In this document: one piece after another, positions 24,355 through 33,447 of the stretch
Layout of the letters: each line of letters opens with the position of its first letter
How positions within the stretch are numbered: position 1 is the stretch's first letter
NCBI GenBank assembly: GCA_902578525.1
Contig: CACHDJ010000001.1
Span: 1-64,000 of the forward strand
From: an uncultured Pelagibacteraceae bacterium
GTDB lineage: Bacteria; Pseudomonadota; Alphaproteobacteria; Pelagibacterales; Pelagibacteraceae
Reading direction: 5' to 3'
DNA length: 64,000 nt
Made by a program: the position numbers and the translations under genes
The notes under the pieces: generated by a model
Database searches by the model: none
What the model saw: the letters and a program-made list of their open reading frames with translations, nothing else
Told to the model about the DNA's origin: nothing

Positions 24355-25103
24355 TATTTTTTAATATTACTAATTTTTTTTACTTCTAGTTTTGCTGTTT
24401 TAGAAATTAAATATATTGTTTTATTAATAGACATGATTAAAACTTTTTTTTGTGGTCCATAAGCATGAATAAATTTTTTTTTATTTAAGCAAAGTCCGAC
24501 ATGACCTTTCCAAAAAATAATATCTCCATCCTTAAAATTTTTACTTATATTTTTTTTACAATATTTAATTTGATCTTTCGTATCTCTTGGAAAGAAATTT
24601 CCATTATATTTAAAAAATAATTGAATAAGAGCCGAGCAATCAATTCCATCTGCACTCTTTCCACCCCATAAATATTTTGTATTTAAAAAGAGTTTTAAAA
24701 CTTTTTTATAATTTTTTTCTATATGATTTAACTTTTTTAGATCTTTTTTTTTGATCCATCTATTTTTATCAAATCTTATAAAATTTTTTTTACTTTCTAA
24801 ATTTTGGATTAAACTTGAAAAATATAAATATTTTTTTGTTTTTGTAAAATCAGATTTTACCTTTTTATAAATCCAACTTTTTTTAGAAAATATTTTATAG
24901 TAGGGTTTAAAATAATTTATAAAATTTTTATCTTTAATAAAACCTGAATATCTGTCAAAATTAGTTTGAATTTTTATCCAGCCTTTCTTCTTAGAAATTA
25001 TTCTAAATTTTTCTCCATATAAAATTTGTGTAGAAATCTCTGATTTAATAGATGGTTTTAAATATACATTTCCAATTGGTTTATTATAAAAACTATTTTT
25101 CAC
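24351..25103 (-). CDS. NlpC/P60 (C40) cell-wall peptidase with SH3-like N-terminal domain
   Basis: Probable gamma-D-glutamyl-diamino acid endopeptidase cutting peptidoglycan stem peptides. The N-terminal half (residues ~10-60) looks like a bacterial SH3 domain (GEKFRIISKKKGWIKIQT). The C-terminal NlpC/P60 domain has the catalytic Cys near residue 155 (GGKSADGIDCSALIQ) and the His near 200 (GHVGLCL). No signal peptide is visible, so it may act in the cytoplasm on recycled muropeptides. The GTG start overlaps the end of the AmpG-like permease gene by 11 bases, which supports a recycling role. Confidence 0.87.
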   Translation of the reverse strand: MKNSFYNKPIGNVYLKPSIKSEISTQILYGEKFRIISKKKGWIKIQTNFDRYSGFIKDKNFINYFKPYYKIFSKKSWIYKKVKSDFTKTKKYLYFSSLIQNLESKKNFIRFDKNRWIKKKDLKKLNHIEKNYKKVLKLFLNTKYLWGGKSADGIDCSALIQLFFKYNGNFFPRDTKDQIKYCKKNISKNFKDGDIIFWKGHVGLCLNKKKFIHAYGPQKKVLIMSINKTIYLISKTAKLEVKKISNIKKY

Positions 25104-26469
25104 TTAATTTTAATTTACTTTTCATTGACCATAAAATTATCAAGGAAGGTATTACCATTAAAGCTGTTAGTATAAAAAACAAACCCCAATTACCGTTTAA
25201 CCAATCAACTAGCGCACCTGAAGAAGAAGCTAGTGTTGTCCTTCCAGCAGTACCAATAGAGGCAAGTAATGCATATTGCGTAGCAGTATAAGCTCTGTCT
25301 ACGAGTAAAGAAATAAATGCAACAAAAGCTACTGTTGCAAAAGCGGCAGCTATATCATCAAATATAACTGCAATTGCGAATAGTAGTTCTGATTTATCGC
25401 TCCATGCAAGAACGCTAAATAATAAATTTGTGCTTGCCATGATAATTCCTGCTAGAAACATTGCTTTTAAAACACCAGATCTAATTACAAAAAGTCCACC
25501 AAGGAGAGTAAAAATAACAGTTGTAATCCAACCTAAAGTTTTAGAATAAATTGCTATATCTGATTTGCTAAAACCAATTTCTTTGTAAAAAATTATAGAC
25601 ATTCTTCCTAAAAAAGCCTCTCCAACTTTAAATAAAAAAACAAAAGCTAAAATACTTAGGGCTATAGAAAATCCATTTTTCTTAAAAAAACTAATTATTG
25701 GACCACTTATTGTGCCACCGATCCATGTTATCATACTGGTAAAAAAATTATTATTTCCTAATTTTTCAGAAATAATCTTATCATTTAAAGCTTGTTTGTT
25801 TTTTCTCTCATCTGAATTTTGTTCTCCAACAAACATAAGGCCGATATTCATAAAAATAATTAAAATACCTAATATCAAAAAAGTAATTTGCCAGTAATTT
25901 TGAAAGCCTAAGTTTTGAAAGTATTCTGCAGAAAATAAAGCAAGCACTCCACCTAATTTATATCCACTCCACCAACCTACTACAGCCATAGCAGCCCCAG
26001 CTGCCATTGATTTACCCTCATTTTCTCCTATTTGCTCTATCCTTAGAGCATCAACTGTAATATCTTGTGTTGCCGAAGCTACAGCTATCAAAAGTCCAAC
26101 TGTAATTACCAATGCTAAATTTTCAGTTGGATTAATCAAGCTCCATAAACCCAAAGATACTAAAATCATAACCTGCATTAAAACAATCCATCCTCGTCTA
26201 TGACCAATTTTTTTTGTTAGGTATGGAATTTGAATTCTATCTACTAGTGGAGCCCATAAATAATTAAATGCATATACACCAAATATTAAACCTGCCCACC
26301 CAATAGTAGATCTACTAAGCCCGTCTTCTTTGAGCCATAAACTTAGGCTACTTCCAATCAATACCCAGGGAAATCCTGATATTGATCCTAATAATAAAAT
26401 TTTTAACATTCTTTTATCAAAATAAATTGAAAAAGTTTCTGAAAGTGATTGTTTTTTAATTTCAATCAT
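25093..26469 (-). CDS. AmpG-like major facilitator permease (probable muropeptide importer)
   Basis: Twelve-or-more-helix MFS protein resembling AmpG, which imports anhydro-muropeptides: SISGFPWVLIGSSLSLWLKEDGLSRSTIGWAGL, LIAVASATQDITVDALRIE and the VAFISLLVDRAYTATQYALLASIGTAGR region are typical of the AmpG/PAT subfamily. I start at the ATG at 26469 because GGAG lies 9 bases upstream; a longer in-frame TTG start at 26484 would place it inside trkH. It lies 2 bases after the trkH stop and overlaps the NlpC/P60 gene. Substrate is inferred from family and neighbour, not proven. Confidence 0.82.
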   Translation of the reverse strand: MIEIKKQSLSETFSIYFDKRMLKILLLGSISGFPWVLIGSSLSLWLKEDGLSRSTIGWAGLIFGVYAFNYLWAPLVDRIQIPYLTKKIGHRRGWIVLMQVMILVSLGLWSLINPTENLALVITVGLLIAVASATQDITVDALRIEQIGENEGKSMAAGAAMAVVGWWSGYKLGGVLALFSAEYFQNLGFQNYWQITFLILGILIIFMNIGLMFVGEQNSDERKNKQALNDKIISEKLGNNNFFTSMITWIGGTISGPIISFFKKNGFSIALSILAFVFLFKVGEAFLGRMSIIFYKEIGFSKSDIAIYSKTLGWITTVIFTLLGGLFVIRSGVLKAMFLAGIIMASTNLLFSVLAWSDKSELLFAIAVIFDDIAAAFATVAFVAFISLLVDRAYTATQYALLASIGTAGRTTLASSSGALVDWLNGNWGLFFILTALMVIPSLIILWSMKSKLKLSEK

Positions 26470-26471
26470 TT

Positions 26472-27911
26472 TTAATTTCTCCAAAATGAAGGTAAGAACA
26501 ATACTAATATTGCAAATAACTCAAGTCTACCCAATATCATTCCTAACGATAAAATCCACTTTGAAATATCTGGAAGAGATGAAAAATTTCCATTTGGACC
26601 AATTATTGAGCCTAAACCAGGACCCACATTTGAAATTGAGGTTGCTGCCCCTGAAATAGATGTAACAAAATCAAGACCAGTTAATGATAATAGAGCAGTT
26701 AAAATAAAAAAAATAACTAAATACATATAGATAAATGAAATAATGGAGGAGATGAATTTATTATCTATTGGATTTTGATCATATTTTAAAACAAAAATAC
26801 CTTTTGGATAAATTACTTTTTTTAATTGATTTACTACAAATAAATACAATATTTGGAATCTGAATATCTTTATTCCACAAGTAGTTGATCCTGCACAGCC
26901 TCCAATGAACATTAGTCCTAAAAATAAAATTAAAGTAAAGCTACCCCAAGTATCGAATTCAGCATTAACATAACCAGTTCCAGTAAGTATAGAAATAATA
27001 TTAAAGGAAATTGATCTTAAGTTTAAGTCACTAGATTTATTTATCATTAAATAAATAGTAAGAATAATTATACTGAAAATTATAATTTTAAAAAAAGATT
27101 TTATTTGGGAATCATTGAATAAAATTTTTTTGTTACCACTTATAAATTTTATATATGCTATGAAGGGTAGACTTCCCAAAATAATGAAAATCATTGCAGA
27201 TATTTCAATTGATACACTATTAAAGAAACCAATAGATTCATTATAATTTGAAAATCCTCCTGTTGCTATTGTTGTCATAGAATGTGTTAAGCTATCAAAA
27301 AAACTCATTCCAAATATTTTATAAGTAATTGCACAAAGAAAAGTTAAAAAAGAGTAGATATAAATCAAACGAAGTGCAATTTCTTTTGATTTAGGTAATA
27401 TTTTTTCAGAAGAATCGTTACTAGAAACTTTAAATAGCTGCATTCCACCAACATTCATTATTGGCATTAAAGTTATTGCCATAATTATTACCCCAATACC
27501 ACCCAGCCATTGAAGAATTGCTCTCCAAAGCAAGATACTTTTCGGCATCTCATTTAGATTAGAGATAATTGTTGAACCAGTCGTCGTAATTCCAGACATA
27601 CTTTCAAAAAAAGCATTAGTGAATGAGAAATCTAAACTTGAAAAAAAAAAGGGCAAGGATCCAAATATTGCAATACTTAACCATGATAATGCGGTAAGAA
27701 GAAACGCTTGTTGAAGGGTTAATCGCTTTTCATGATCTAAATTAGACAAGAAAAATAATGTTCCAAAAATAATGGTTACAATTGAAGCTCCAAAAAAAGA
27801 TGAGTCGATTTCAGAATAAAAAAACTGAAAAATAATTGGAATAAACATAAATACCCCCAGAATTATTTGCAAAATTCCAAGAGTAAAAAAAACTGTTTTA
27901 TAATTAGACAT
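26472..27911 (-). CDS. trkH: TrkH-type potassium uptake protein
   Basis: Membrane K+ channel/transporter subunit. Several helices and the four pore repeats are visible, with filter-like segments GITTTGSTI, TIATGGFSNYN, GGCAGSTTCGIKIFRF and SNVGPGLG. The length of 479 residues is typical. The regulatory TrkA is not in this window. It is the first gene of trkH-ampG-like-NlpC/P60 and diverges from lysS across an 88-base gap. Confidence 0.93.
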   Translation of the reverse strand: MSNYKTVFFTLGILQIILGVFMFIPIIFQFFYSEIDSSFFGASIVTIIFGTLFFLSNLDHEKRLTLQQAFLLTALSWLSIAIFGSLPFFFSSLDFSFTNAFFESMSGITTTGSTIISNLNEMPKSILLWRAILQWLGGIGVIIMAITLMPIMNVGGMQLFKVSSNDSSEKILPKSKEIALRLIYIYSFLTFLCAITYKIFGMSFFDSLTHSMTTIATGGFSNYNESIGFFNSVSIEISAMIFIILGSLPFIAYIKFISGNKKILFNDSQIKSFFKIIIFSIIILTIYLMINKSSDLNLRSISFNIISILTGTGYVNAEFDTWGSFTLILFLGLMFIGGCAGSTTCGIKIFRFQILYLFVVNQLKKVIYPKGIFVLKYDQNPIDNKFISSIISFIYMYLVIFFILTALLSLTGLDFVTSISGAATSISNVGPGLGSIIGPNGNFSSLPDISKWILSLGMILGRLELFAILVLFLPSFWRN

Positions 27912-27972
27912 TTTGAAAGAACATTATTTTATGGTAAATAAATTTCAACTCTATAAGAATTAGTAAATTCAT

Positions 27973-27978
27973 TATAAT
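27973..27978 (+). promoter_or_regulatory. Possible -10 box for lysS
   Basis: A perfect TATAAT lies 21 bases before the lysS ATG in the short divergent gap with trkH. No acceptable -35 hexamer lies 16-18 bases upstream, so this is only a weak call in such A+T-rich sequence. Confidence 0.25.
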
Positions 27979-27999
27979 AATAATTTTAGAGTGTAATTC

Positions 28000-29562
28000 A
28001 TGATAAAAAAAGAAAATTTAGATAAAACTAATGCATGGCCATTTGTAGAAGCAAAAAAGATGCTTCGAGAAAGAAAATTTGCAATTGAAAAAAAAGGTAA
28101 AATTACACTTCAAACTGGATATGGTCCGAGTGGATTGCCTCATATAGGAACTTTTGGAGAAGTTGCTAGAACTTCAATGATGGTAAATGCTTTAAAACAA
28201 TTAACAGAACTTCCTACAGAAATTATCACCTTTTCAGATGATATGGATGGACTTCGAAAGGTTCCTGACAATATTCCAGATAGAAAATTATTAGAAGAAA
28301 ATTTACATAAGCCCTTAACTCAAGTCCCTGACCCATTTGGAAAATTTAAAAGTTTCGGTGAACACAATAACGAAATGTTGAAAGATTTTTTGAACAGTTT
28401 TAAATTTAATTATACTTTTAAAAGTTCAACATCATTGTATAAAACTGGATTTTTTAATTCTGCAATACAATTAATTTTAGAAAATTATGATGATATAATG
28501 AATATAATTTTGCCAACATTGGGTAAAGATAGACAAAAAACTTATAGTCCATTTTTACCAATTTGTCCTAATAGCGGGCATGTACTAGAAATTCCAGTTA
28601 TTGAAATAAACAAAAGTAATTCAAAAATAATTTTTGACAATAAGGGTAAAAAACTTGAGAAAAGTATTTTAGACGGAAACTGTAAGCTACAGTGGAAAGT
28701 TGATTGGGCTATGAGGTGGTACGCTCTTGATATTGATTTTGAAATGTATGGTAAAGATCTTATTGAAAGTGCAATTTTATCTAAAAAAATCATAAAATTA
28801 ATTGGTAAAGATAATCCCTCGGGATTTGCTTATGAGCTTTTTTTAGATGAAAAAGGTGAAAAAATTTCAAAATCTAAAGGCAATGGAATTACAATTGATC
28901 AATGGTTAAAATATGCATCTCCAGAGAGTTTGTCTTTATACATGTACCAAAATCCAAAAAGAGCTAAAAAGCTATATAAAGAAATAGTTCCTAAAGCTGT
29001 TGATGAATATTTAGATTTTATTGAAAAAGCAAAAAAACAAGAAGAACTTCAGTTGTTAATGAATCCAGTTTGGCATGTGCATAATGGAAATATTCCAAAA
29101 GAAAAAATGATAATGTCATTTTCTATGCTTTTAAATCTAGTTGAAACTAGTAATGCAAACTCTAAAGAACTTCTGTGGAAATTTGTAAAGAAATATAAAC
29201 CAGATATTGAAGAAAAAAATTATCCAATATTTGATAATTTAGTCGGATATGCGATACAATATTTTAACGATGTTATAAAATCTCAAAAAAAATATAAAAC
29301 TCCTAATAAGAACGAAAAATTAGCCTTAGAAGCATTAATAAAAACTTTAGAAAAATGTAATGATGACTTGTCACCCGAAGATATTCAAACATTAATATAT
29401 TCTACGGGAAAAGAAAATGGTTATTCAGAGAATCTTAGAGATTGGTTCAAATTAATTTATGAGGTTGTTTTTGGAGATGAAAATGGACCTCGAATGGGTT
29501 TTTTCATAAGTTTTTTTGGTGTTAATGAAACAAAAGAGCTTATAATAAAAAAAATTAAATAA
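28000..29562 (+). CDS. lysS: Lysyl-tRNA synthetase, class I
   Basis: Charges tRNA-Lys using the class I fold, the archaeal-type enzyme also found in alphaproteobacteria and spirochaetes, instead of the common class II LysRS. The HIGH-type motif is GPSGLPHIGTFGE near residue 43 and the KMSKS-type motif KISKSKGNG near 287; LQWKVDWAMRWYALDIDFEMYGKD is typical of class I LysRS. The length of 520 residues fits. It overlaps pyrD by one base. Confidence 0.95.
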   Translation: MIKKENLDKTNAWPFVEAKKMLRERKFAIEKKGKITLQTGYGPSGLPHIGTFGEVARTSMMVNALKQLTELPTEIITFSDDMDGLRKVPDNIPDRKLLEENLHKPLTQVPDPFGKFKSFGEHNNEMLKDFLNSFKFNYTFKSSTSLYKTGFFNSAIQLILENYDDIMNIILPTLGKDRQKTYSPFLPICPNSGHVLEIPVIEINKSNSKIIFDNKGKKLEKSILDGNCKLQWKVDWAMRWYALDIDFEMYGKDLIESAILSKKIIKLIGKDNPSGFAYELFLDEKGEKISKSKGNGITIDQWLKYASPESLSLYMYQNPKRAKKLYKEIVPKAVDEYLDFIEKAKKQEELQLLMNPVWHVHNGNIPKEKMIMSFSMLLNLVETSNANSKELLWKFVKKYKPDIEEKNYPIFDNLVGYAIQYFNDVIKSQKKYKTPNKNEKLALEALIKTLEKCNDDLSPEDIQTLIYSTGKENGYSENLRDWFKLIYEVVFGDENGPRMGFFISFFGVNETKELIIKKIK

Positions 29563-30614
29563 TGTTTTCAAATTTAAGATCACTAATTTTTAAATTAGAT
29601 CCAGAAAAAGCTCATACTTTAGCAATTAAATCTTTAAAATTAAATTTTGTGCCTTATCTATCTCAAAATGAAGAAAATGACAGCTTATTTAAAACAAAAT
29701 TATTTGATAAAGAAATAAAAAATCCAATTGGGATGGCAGCAGGTTTTGACAAAAATGCTGAGGTTTATAATCAATTATTTAAATTAGGATTTGGCTTTGT
29801 AGAAGTGGGTACAATCACTCCTTTAAGTCAATACGGAAATTCTAAGCCAAGAGTATTTAGATTAGTTAAGGATGAGGCATTAATTAATCGATTGGGATTT
29901 AATAATCATGGAGCACAAAATGTTTTAGAAAGAATAAAAAGAAATTCAAAAATTGGAGTATTGGGAATAAATATTGGTCCTAATAAAGAAACTCAAAATA
30001 GATTAGAGGACTTTTTATCAGGTTTAAGAAGTTTTTATGAAGTTGCTGATTATATAACAATTAATATTTCATCACCGAATACCGAAAATTTAAGAAATTT
30101 TCATAATGAGATCCAATTAGAAGGATTGCTGAAAGAAGTTAAAAAAGAAAAAAAAAATCTTAGTTCAAAAATACCTATTGTAGTGAAGATTGCGCCAGAC
30201 ATAAATGATGATGAAATAGAAAAAATTTCAGAAGTACTTACTAATAATGAAGTAGAGGCCGTAATTATTTCTAATTCATCAGATGCTACAAGAGAAAAAT
30301 TAAAAGATATACAAAAACATCAAAGGGGAGGCTTATCCGGAAAACCAATAGAAGATAAATCTAACATTCTAATTAATAAATTTTATAAGTTATTAAAAAA
30401 TCAAATTAAAATAATTGGTGTTGGAGGTGTAGATTCAGGTATAAGCGCTTATAATAAGTTTTTAGCTGGAGCTAGTTATGTTCAGCTCTATACAGGTATG
30501 GTTTATAAAGGCCCCAATGTTGTTAACATAATTAAAGATGATCTTAGGAAATTATTATTAAAAGATGGAGTAAAAAATTTTACAGAAATTATTGGAAATA
30601 AATCCAAACCTTAA
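29562..30614 (+). CDS. pyrD: Dihydroorotate dehydrogenase (quinone), class 2
   Basis: FMN enzyme of pyrimidine synthesis that passes electrons to the quinone pool at the inner membrane. The class 2 pattern is clear: N-terminal membrane-associating helix (residues ~1-20, FSNLRSLIFKLDPEKAHTLA), NPIGMAAGFDKNAEVYN, VEVGTITPLSQYGNSKPR, the catalytic serine in NISSPNTENLRNFH near residue 170, and VGGVDSGISAYNKFLAGAS for FMN phosphate binding. The length of 350 residues is normal. Confidence 0.96.
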   Translation: MFSNLRSLIFKLDPEKAHTLAIKSLKLNFVPYLSQNEENDSLFKTKLFDKEIKNPIGMAAGFDKNAEVYNQLFKLGFGFVEVGTITPLSQYGNSKPRVFRLVKDEALINRLGFNNHGAQNVLERIKRNSKIGVLGINIGPNKETQNRLEDFLSGLRSFYEVADYITINISSPNTENLRNFHNEIQLEGLLKEVKKEKKNLSSKIPIVVKIAPDINDDEIEKISEVLTNNEVEAVIISNSSDATREKLKDIQKHQRGGLSGKPIEDKSNILINKFYKLLKNQIKIIGVGGVDSGISAYNKFLAGASYVQLYTGMVYKGPNVVNIIKDDLRKLLLKDGVKNFTEIIGNKSKP

Positions 30615-30623
30615 TTCTATTAC

Positions 30624-30652
30624 TTGACCTTAACCCCATCACGGCTTATATA
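30624..30652 (+). promoter_or_regulatory. Sigma-70 promoter of rpmB, very close to the start codon
   Basis: TTGACC (30624-30629) and TATATA (30647-30652) are separated by 17 bases. Only 11 bases lie between the -10 and the rpmB ATG, so the mRNA leader would be about 4-5 bases long. There is no Shine-Dalgarno in that space. Confidence 0.65.
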
Positions 30653-30663
30653 GTCGTTCTACT

Positions 30664-30975
30664 ATGTCTAAAAAATGTGAACTTACAGGCAAAATTCCTA
30701 TGAAAGGTCATAATGTTAGTCATGCTAACAATAAGACTAAGAGAAGATTTTTACCTAATTTAAAAAAAGTAAAATTTACAAGTGAACTTTTAAAAAGGAG
30801 TTTGAAGTTAACAGTAAGCAATGCAGGTGTTAGATCAGTAGACAAAAAAGGAAGTTTTGATGATTTTTTAAAAACAGTTAAAAACAAGAATTTATCTCCA
30901 AGACTTAAAAAATTAAAAAAAGGTATTTTAATTAAATCTCCATTTAAGAAAAAACCTTTAGCCAAATCAGCTTAA
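30664..30975 (+). CDS. rpmB: 50S ribosomal protein L28
   Basis: Large-subunit protein. The N-terminus [32 protein letters not shown] is the L28 hallmark; the 103-residue length and C-terminal basic extension suit the alphaproteobacterial form. It is preceded by its own promoter with almost no leader, and its last base overlaps the start of the VUT-family gene (TAATG). Confidence 0.96.
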   Translation: MSKKCELTGKIPMKGHNVSHANNKTKRRFLPNLKKVKFTSELLKRSLKLTVSNAGVRSVDKKGSFDDFLKTVKNKNLSPRLKKLKKGILIKSPFKKKPLAKSA

Positions 30976-31529
30976 TGAATAAATTGTTTTTATTCCTCTC
31001 ATTTCTAATGGGAGTGGTTGTTTTATCTTCAAATTACTTAGTCCAATTTCCAATAAAATATTATGGTTTAGAGAAAATATTAACTTATGGAGCATTTAGT
31101 TACCCTATAGCTTTTTTAATAACTGACTTAGCCAACAGATCTTATGGTAAATTAATTGCTAGAAAAATTGTATATATTGGTTTTGCAATAGGAATTAGTT
31201 CCACTCTTTTATTCTCAACTAATTTTGCAGATTTAATTTCAGTTAGAATTGCAATTGGCTCAGGAACTGCTTTTTTAGTTGCTCAACTTTTGGATGTACA
31301 AATATTTGATCAATTAAGAAAAAAAAAGTGGTTTATTGCACCTTTAACCTCTTCTTTCATCGGCTCAACCGTTGATACTTTTTTATTTTTTTCAATATCC
31401 TTTTATGCAACAGGAATTCCCTGGTTTACTTTATCTTTGGGTGATTTAGCTGTTAAGATATTTGTAGCTTTGGTAATGTTAATACCCTTTAGATTACTAC
31501 TTGGGACTATTAAAGCTGTCAAAGTTTAA
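30975..31529 (+). CDS. VUT family (YhhQ-like) queuosine-precursor transporter
   Basis: Small integral membrane protein of 184 residues with about five or six helices. The signature LTYGAFSYPIAFLITDLANRSYGKLIARKIV and the later FIGSTVDTFLFFSISF identify the VUT/YhhQ family, implicated in uptake of 7-deazaguanine precursors of queuosine. Substrate assignment is by family only. It overlaps rpmB by one base, and its stop overlaps the converging agmatinase-type gene by 4 bases. Confidence 0.85.
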   Translation: MNKLFLFLSFLMGVVVLSSNYLVQFPIKYYGLEKILTYGAFSYPIAFLITDLANRSYGKLIARKIVYIGFAIGISSTLLFSTNFADLISVRIAIGSGTAFLVAQLLDVQIFDQLRKKKWFIAPLTSSFIGSTVDTFLFFSISFYATGIPWFTLSLGDLAVKIFVALVMLIPFRLLLGTIKAVKV

Positions 31530-32401
31530 TACAAAAATTTATAAGATAAAATTTTATAGGCTAATTTAGCAACTAGAAAGTTATATGAATTAAAGCCTTT
31601 TATTGGTGCGAGTTCATTTATATCAGCACCAACAATTTTTGAATTTTTTGCAGCAATCTTTAAAATTTCTAAAGTTTCATCCCACAATAATCCACCAGGT
31701 TCAGGAGTTCCGGTTGCTGGCATAATACTTGAGTCTAGTCCATCAACATCAAAAGTTATATAAACTGTTTTATTCTTTATTAATTTTTTAAGATTATTTA
31801 GATTCCATTTATTTTTATCTTTTGCCCAAAATATATGAATTCTACTTGAATTTCTTTTTAAAAAAGGAATTTCACTCTTTGATATATTTCTTATTCCAAA
31901 CGAAATCACAGAAACATTAGGATAATCTAAGCATCTTTTTATTGCCGATGCATGAGAAAATTTTTCCCCATTATAGCTTTCGCGTAAGTCGGCATGAGCG
32001 TCAAAATGTAAAAGACAAATATTTTTATATTTTTTAGAAAAGGGAGCGATACATCCTGGGGTAATTGAATGTTCTCCACCAAAAGTCATTGGAAAAAGTT
32101 TTTTATCTAAAATTTCTTGGTTAATTTTTGACATTTTGTTTAATGCATTTTTAATATTCTTATCAATTTTAAATGGTTTTAAAGTTTTAATTCCTATCTT
32201 CTTATAAGGTTCGCAGTTTAATTCTTCATCGTAGAGTTCCACTTGGTGTGAGGCCTTAATTATCTCTTTAGGTCCATTTTTTGTTCCACTACCATAACTA
32301 ACAGTTTTTTCTAAACCAAATGGAACTACAACAACTTTCTCTTTAAAATTGAACTTATTGTCAATTCCTAAAAAACCATTTTTGTTAGAAAGATATTTCA
32401 A
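31526..32401 (-). CDS. speB: Agmatinase-type ureohydrolase
   Basis: Manganese ureohydrolase of the arginase/agmatinase family. Metal ligands are visible in GGEHSITPG near residue 115, LHFDAHADLRE near 135 and FDVDGLDSSIMPATGTPEPGGL near 220; the last block favours agmatinase over arginase. The length of 291 residues is normal. It is the third gene of a polyamine operon after an ornithine/arginine-type decarboxylase and a DHS-like enzyme, with a 2-base gap. The context suggests release of urea from agmatine or an aminopropyl/aminobutyl agmatine, but the substrate cannot be read from the sequence. Confidence 0.85.
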   Translation of the reverse strand: MKYLSNKNGFLGIDNKFNFKEKVVVVPFGLEKTVSYGSGTKNGPKEIIKASHQVELYDEELNCEPYKKIGIKTLKPFKIDKNIKNALNKMSKINQEILDKKLFPMTFGGEHSITPGCIAPFSKKYKNICLLHFDAHADLRESYNGEKFSHASAIKRCLDYPNVSVISFGIRNISKSEIPFLKRNSSRIHIFWAKDKNKWNLNNLKKLIKNKTVYITFDVDGLDSSIMPATGTPEPGGLLWDETLEILKIAAKNSKIVGADINELAPIKGFNSYNFLVAKLAYKILSYKFLY

Positions 32402-32403
32402 TT

Positions 32404-33447
32404 TTACTTAAAAATTTTTGTAAAGTTTTTTCTACTTCTATTTTTCCATTCACCTTTATGATAAGCATCACTTGCTATCAATGGAAGTACACTTGTTGCT
32501 TCCGCAAAAACCATCTGTTCTTTCGTAATATCAACTTTGCCCCAGGAGCTTGCCTCTTTTAAAGTTGAACTACTACAGGCCCCATCTCTACTATCCGCAA
32601 CAGTAATTTGCACGGCATATTTATGCATATCAACTTCTTTACCTAATAATTCAGCACAAATTACAGTATCTTGAATAAAATTTTTTGGAACTCCTCCACC
32701 TATCATAAAAAGTCCTGATCCTTTAGATTGAATTTTAATTTCTGTAAGTTCTCTAAATTCTCTAATAGAGTCAATTGTTATATGTTTTTCTGGATTTTTT
32801 TCTTGGTGCATTACAAGACCAAATCCTGCACTTGAGTCAGTAAAAGCAGGACAAAAAATAGGAACATTATTGTCATAAGCAGTTTCAATTAAAGACTCTT
32901 TCTTTTTTGAGTTTTGTTTTAAATATTTACCCATTTGATGAATGAATTCTCGAGAAGTATAACTTTTTGGCTCTAAGGTGTCTGCTATATCACAAATAAC
33001 CTTATCACACATTTGCAACTCTTCTTCATCAATATAAGTATCATATATTCTATCAATATAATTATTTCTTAATTCTGTATCATCTTGAAATTGAGATCCT
33101 TGATAATGCTTAAATCCAAGAGCCTCAAAAAAGTCCATATCAACTATAGAAGCACCAGTTGCTATAATTGCATCTACCATATTATATTTAATTAAATCTT
33201 TATAAATATTCATACATCCTGCTGCCGATGTTGAACCTGCTAAAGTTAAAAATATTGTGCAGTTTTTATCCTTTAACATTTCATTATAAATTTTAGCTGC
33301 ATTAGCTGTTTCTCTTGAAACAAAAGACATTTTTTCCATTGAAGAAATTATTTTTCTAGAATCAAAAGATGTTATATCGATGTGCTCTATAGGATTTTTA
33401 AGAAAATCTTTTTTACTATTATGACCAAGGTTTTTATTGTCAGACAT
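32404..33447 (-). CDS. Deoxyhypusine-synthase-like protein (probable homospermidine synthase)
   Basis: Member of the DHS family, NAD-dependent enzymes that transfer an aminobutyl group from spermidine to a lysine of eIF5A in eukaryotes and archaea. Bacteria have no eIF5A, and several DHS-like bacterial enzymes are known to make homospermidine from polyamines. NAD-site-like segments include LTLAGSTSAAGCMN and TGASIVDMDFFEALG; the essential lysine equivalent lies in SWGKVD near residue 303, followed by AEATSVLPLIASDAYHK. The gene overlaps the decarboxylase gene by one base and lies 2 bases from the agmatinase-type gene. The exact product is an inference. Confidence 0.83.
   Translation of the reverse strand: MSDNKNLGHNSKKDFLKNPIEHIDITSFDSRKIISSMEKMSFVSRETANAAKIYNEMLKDKNCTIFLTLAGSTSAAGCMNIYKDLIKYNMVDAIIATGASIVDMDFFEALGFKHYQGSQFQDDTELRNNYIDRIYDTYIDEEELQMCDKVICDIADTLEPKSYTSREFIHQMGKYLKQNSKKKESLIETAYDNNVPIFCPAFTDSSAGFGLVMHQEKNPEKHITIDSIREFRELTEIKIQSKGSGLFMIGGGVPKNFIQDTVICAELLGKEVDMHKYAVQITVADSRDGACSSSTLKEASSWGKVDITKEQMVFAEATSVLPLIASDAYHKGEWKNRSRKNFTKIFK

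Noticed and set aside
26470-26484. TTG start extending the AmpG-like permease into trkH
   Set aside because: The ATG at 26469 has GGAG at proper spacing and avoids a 13-base overlap.
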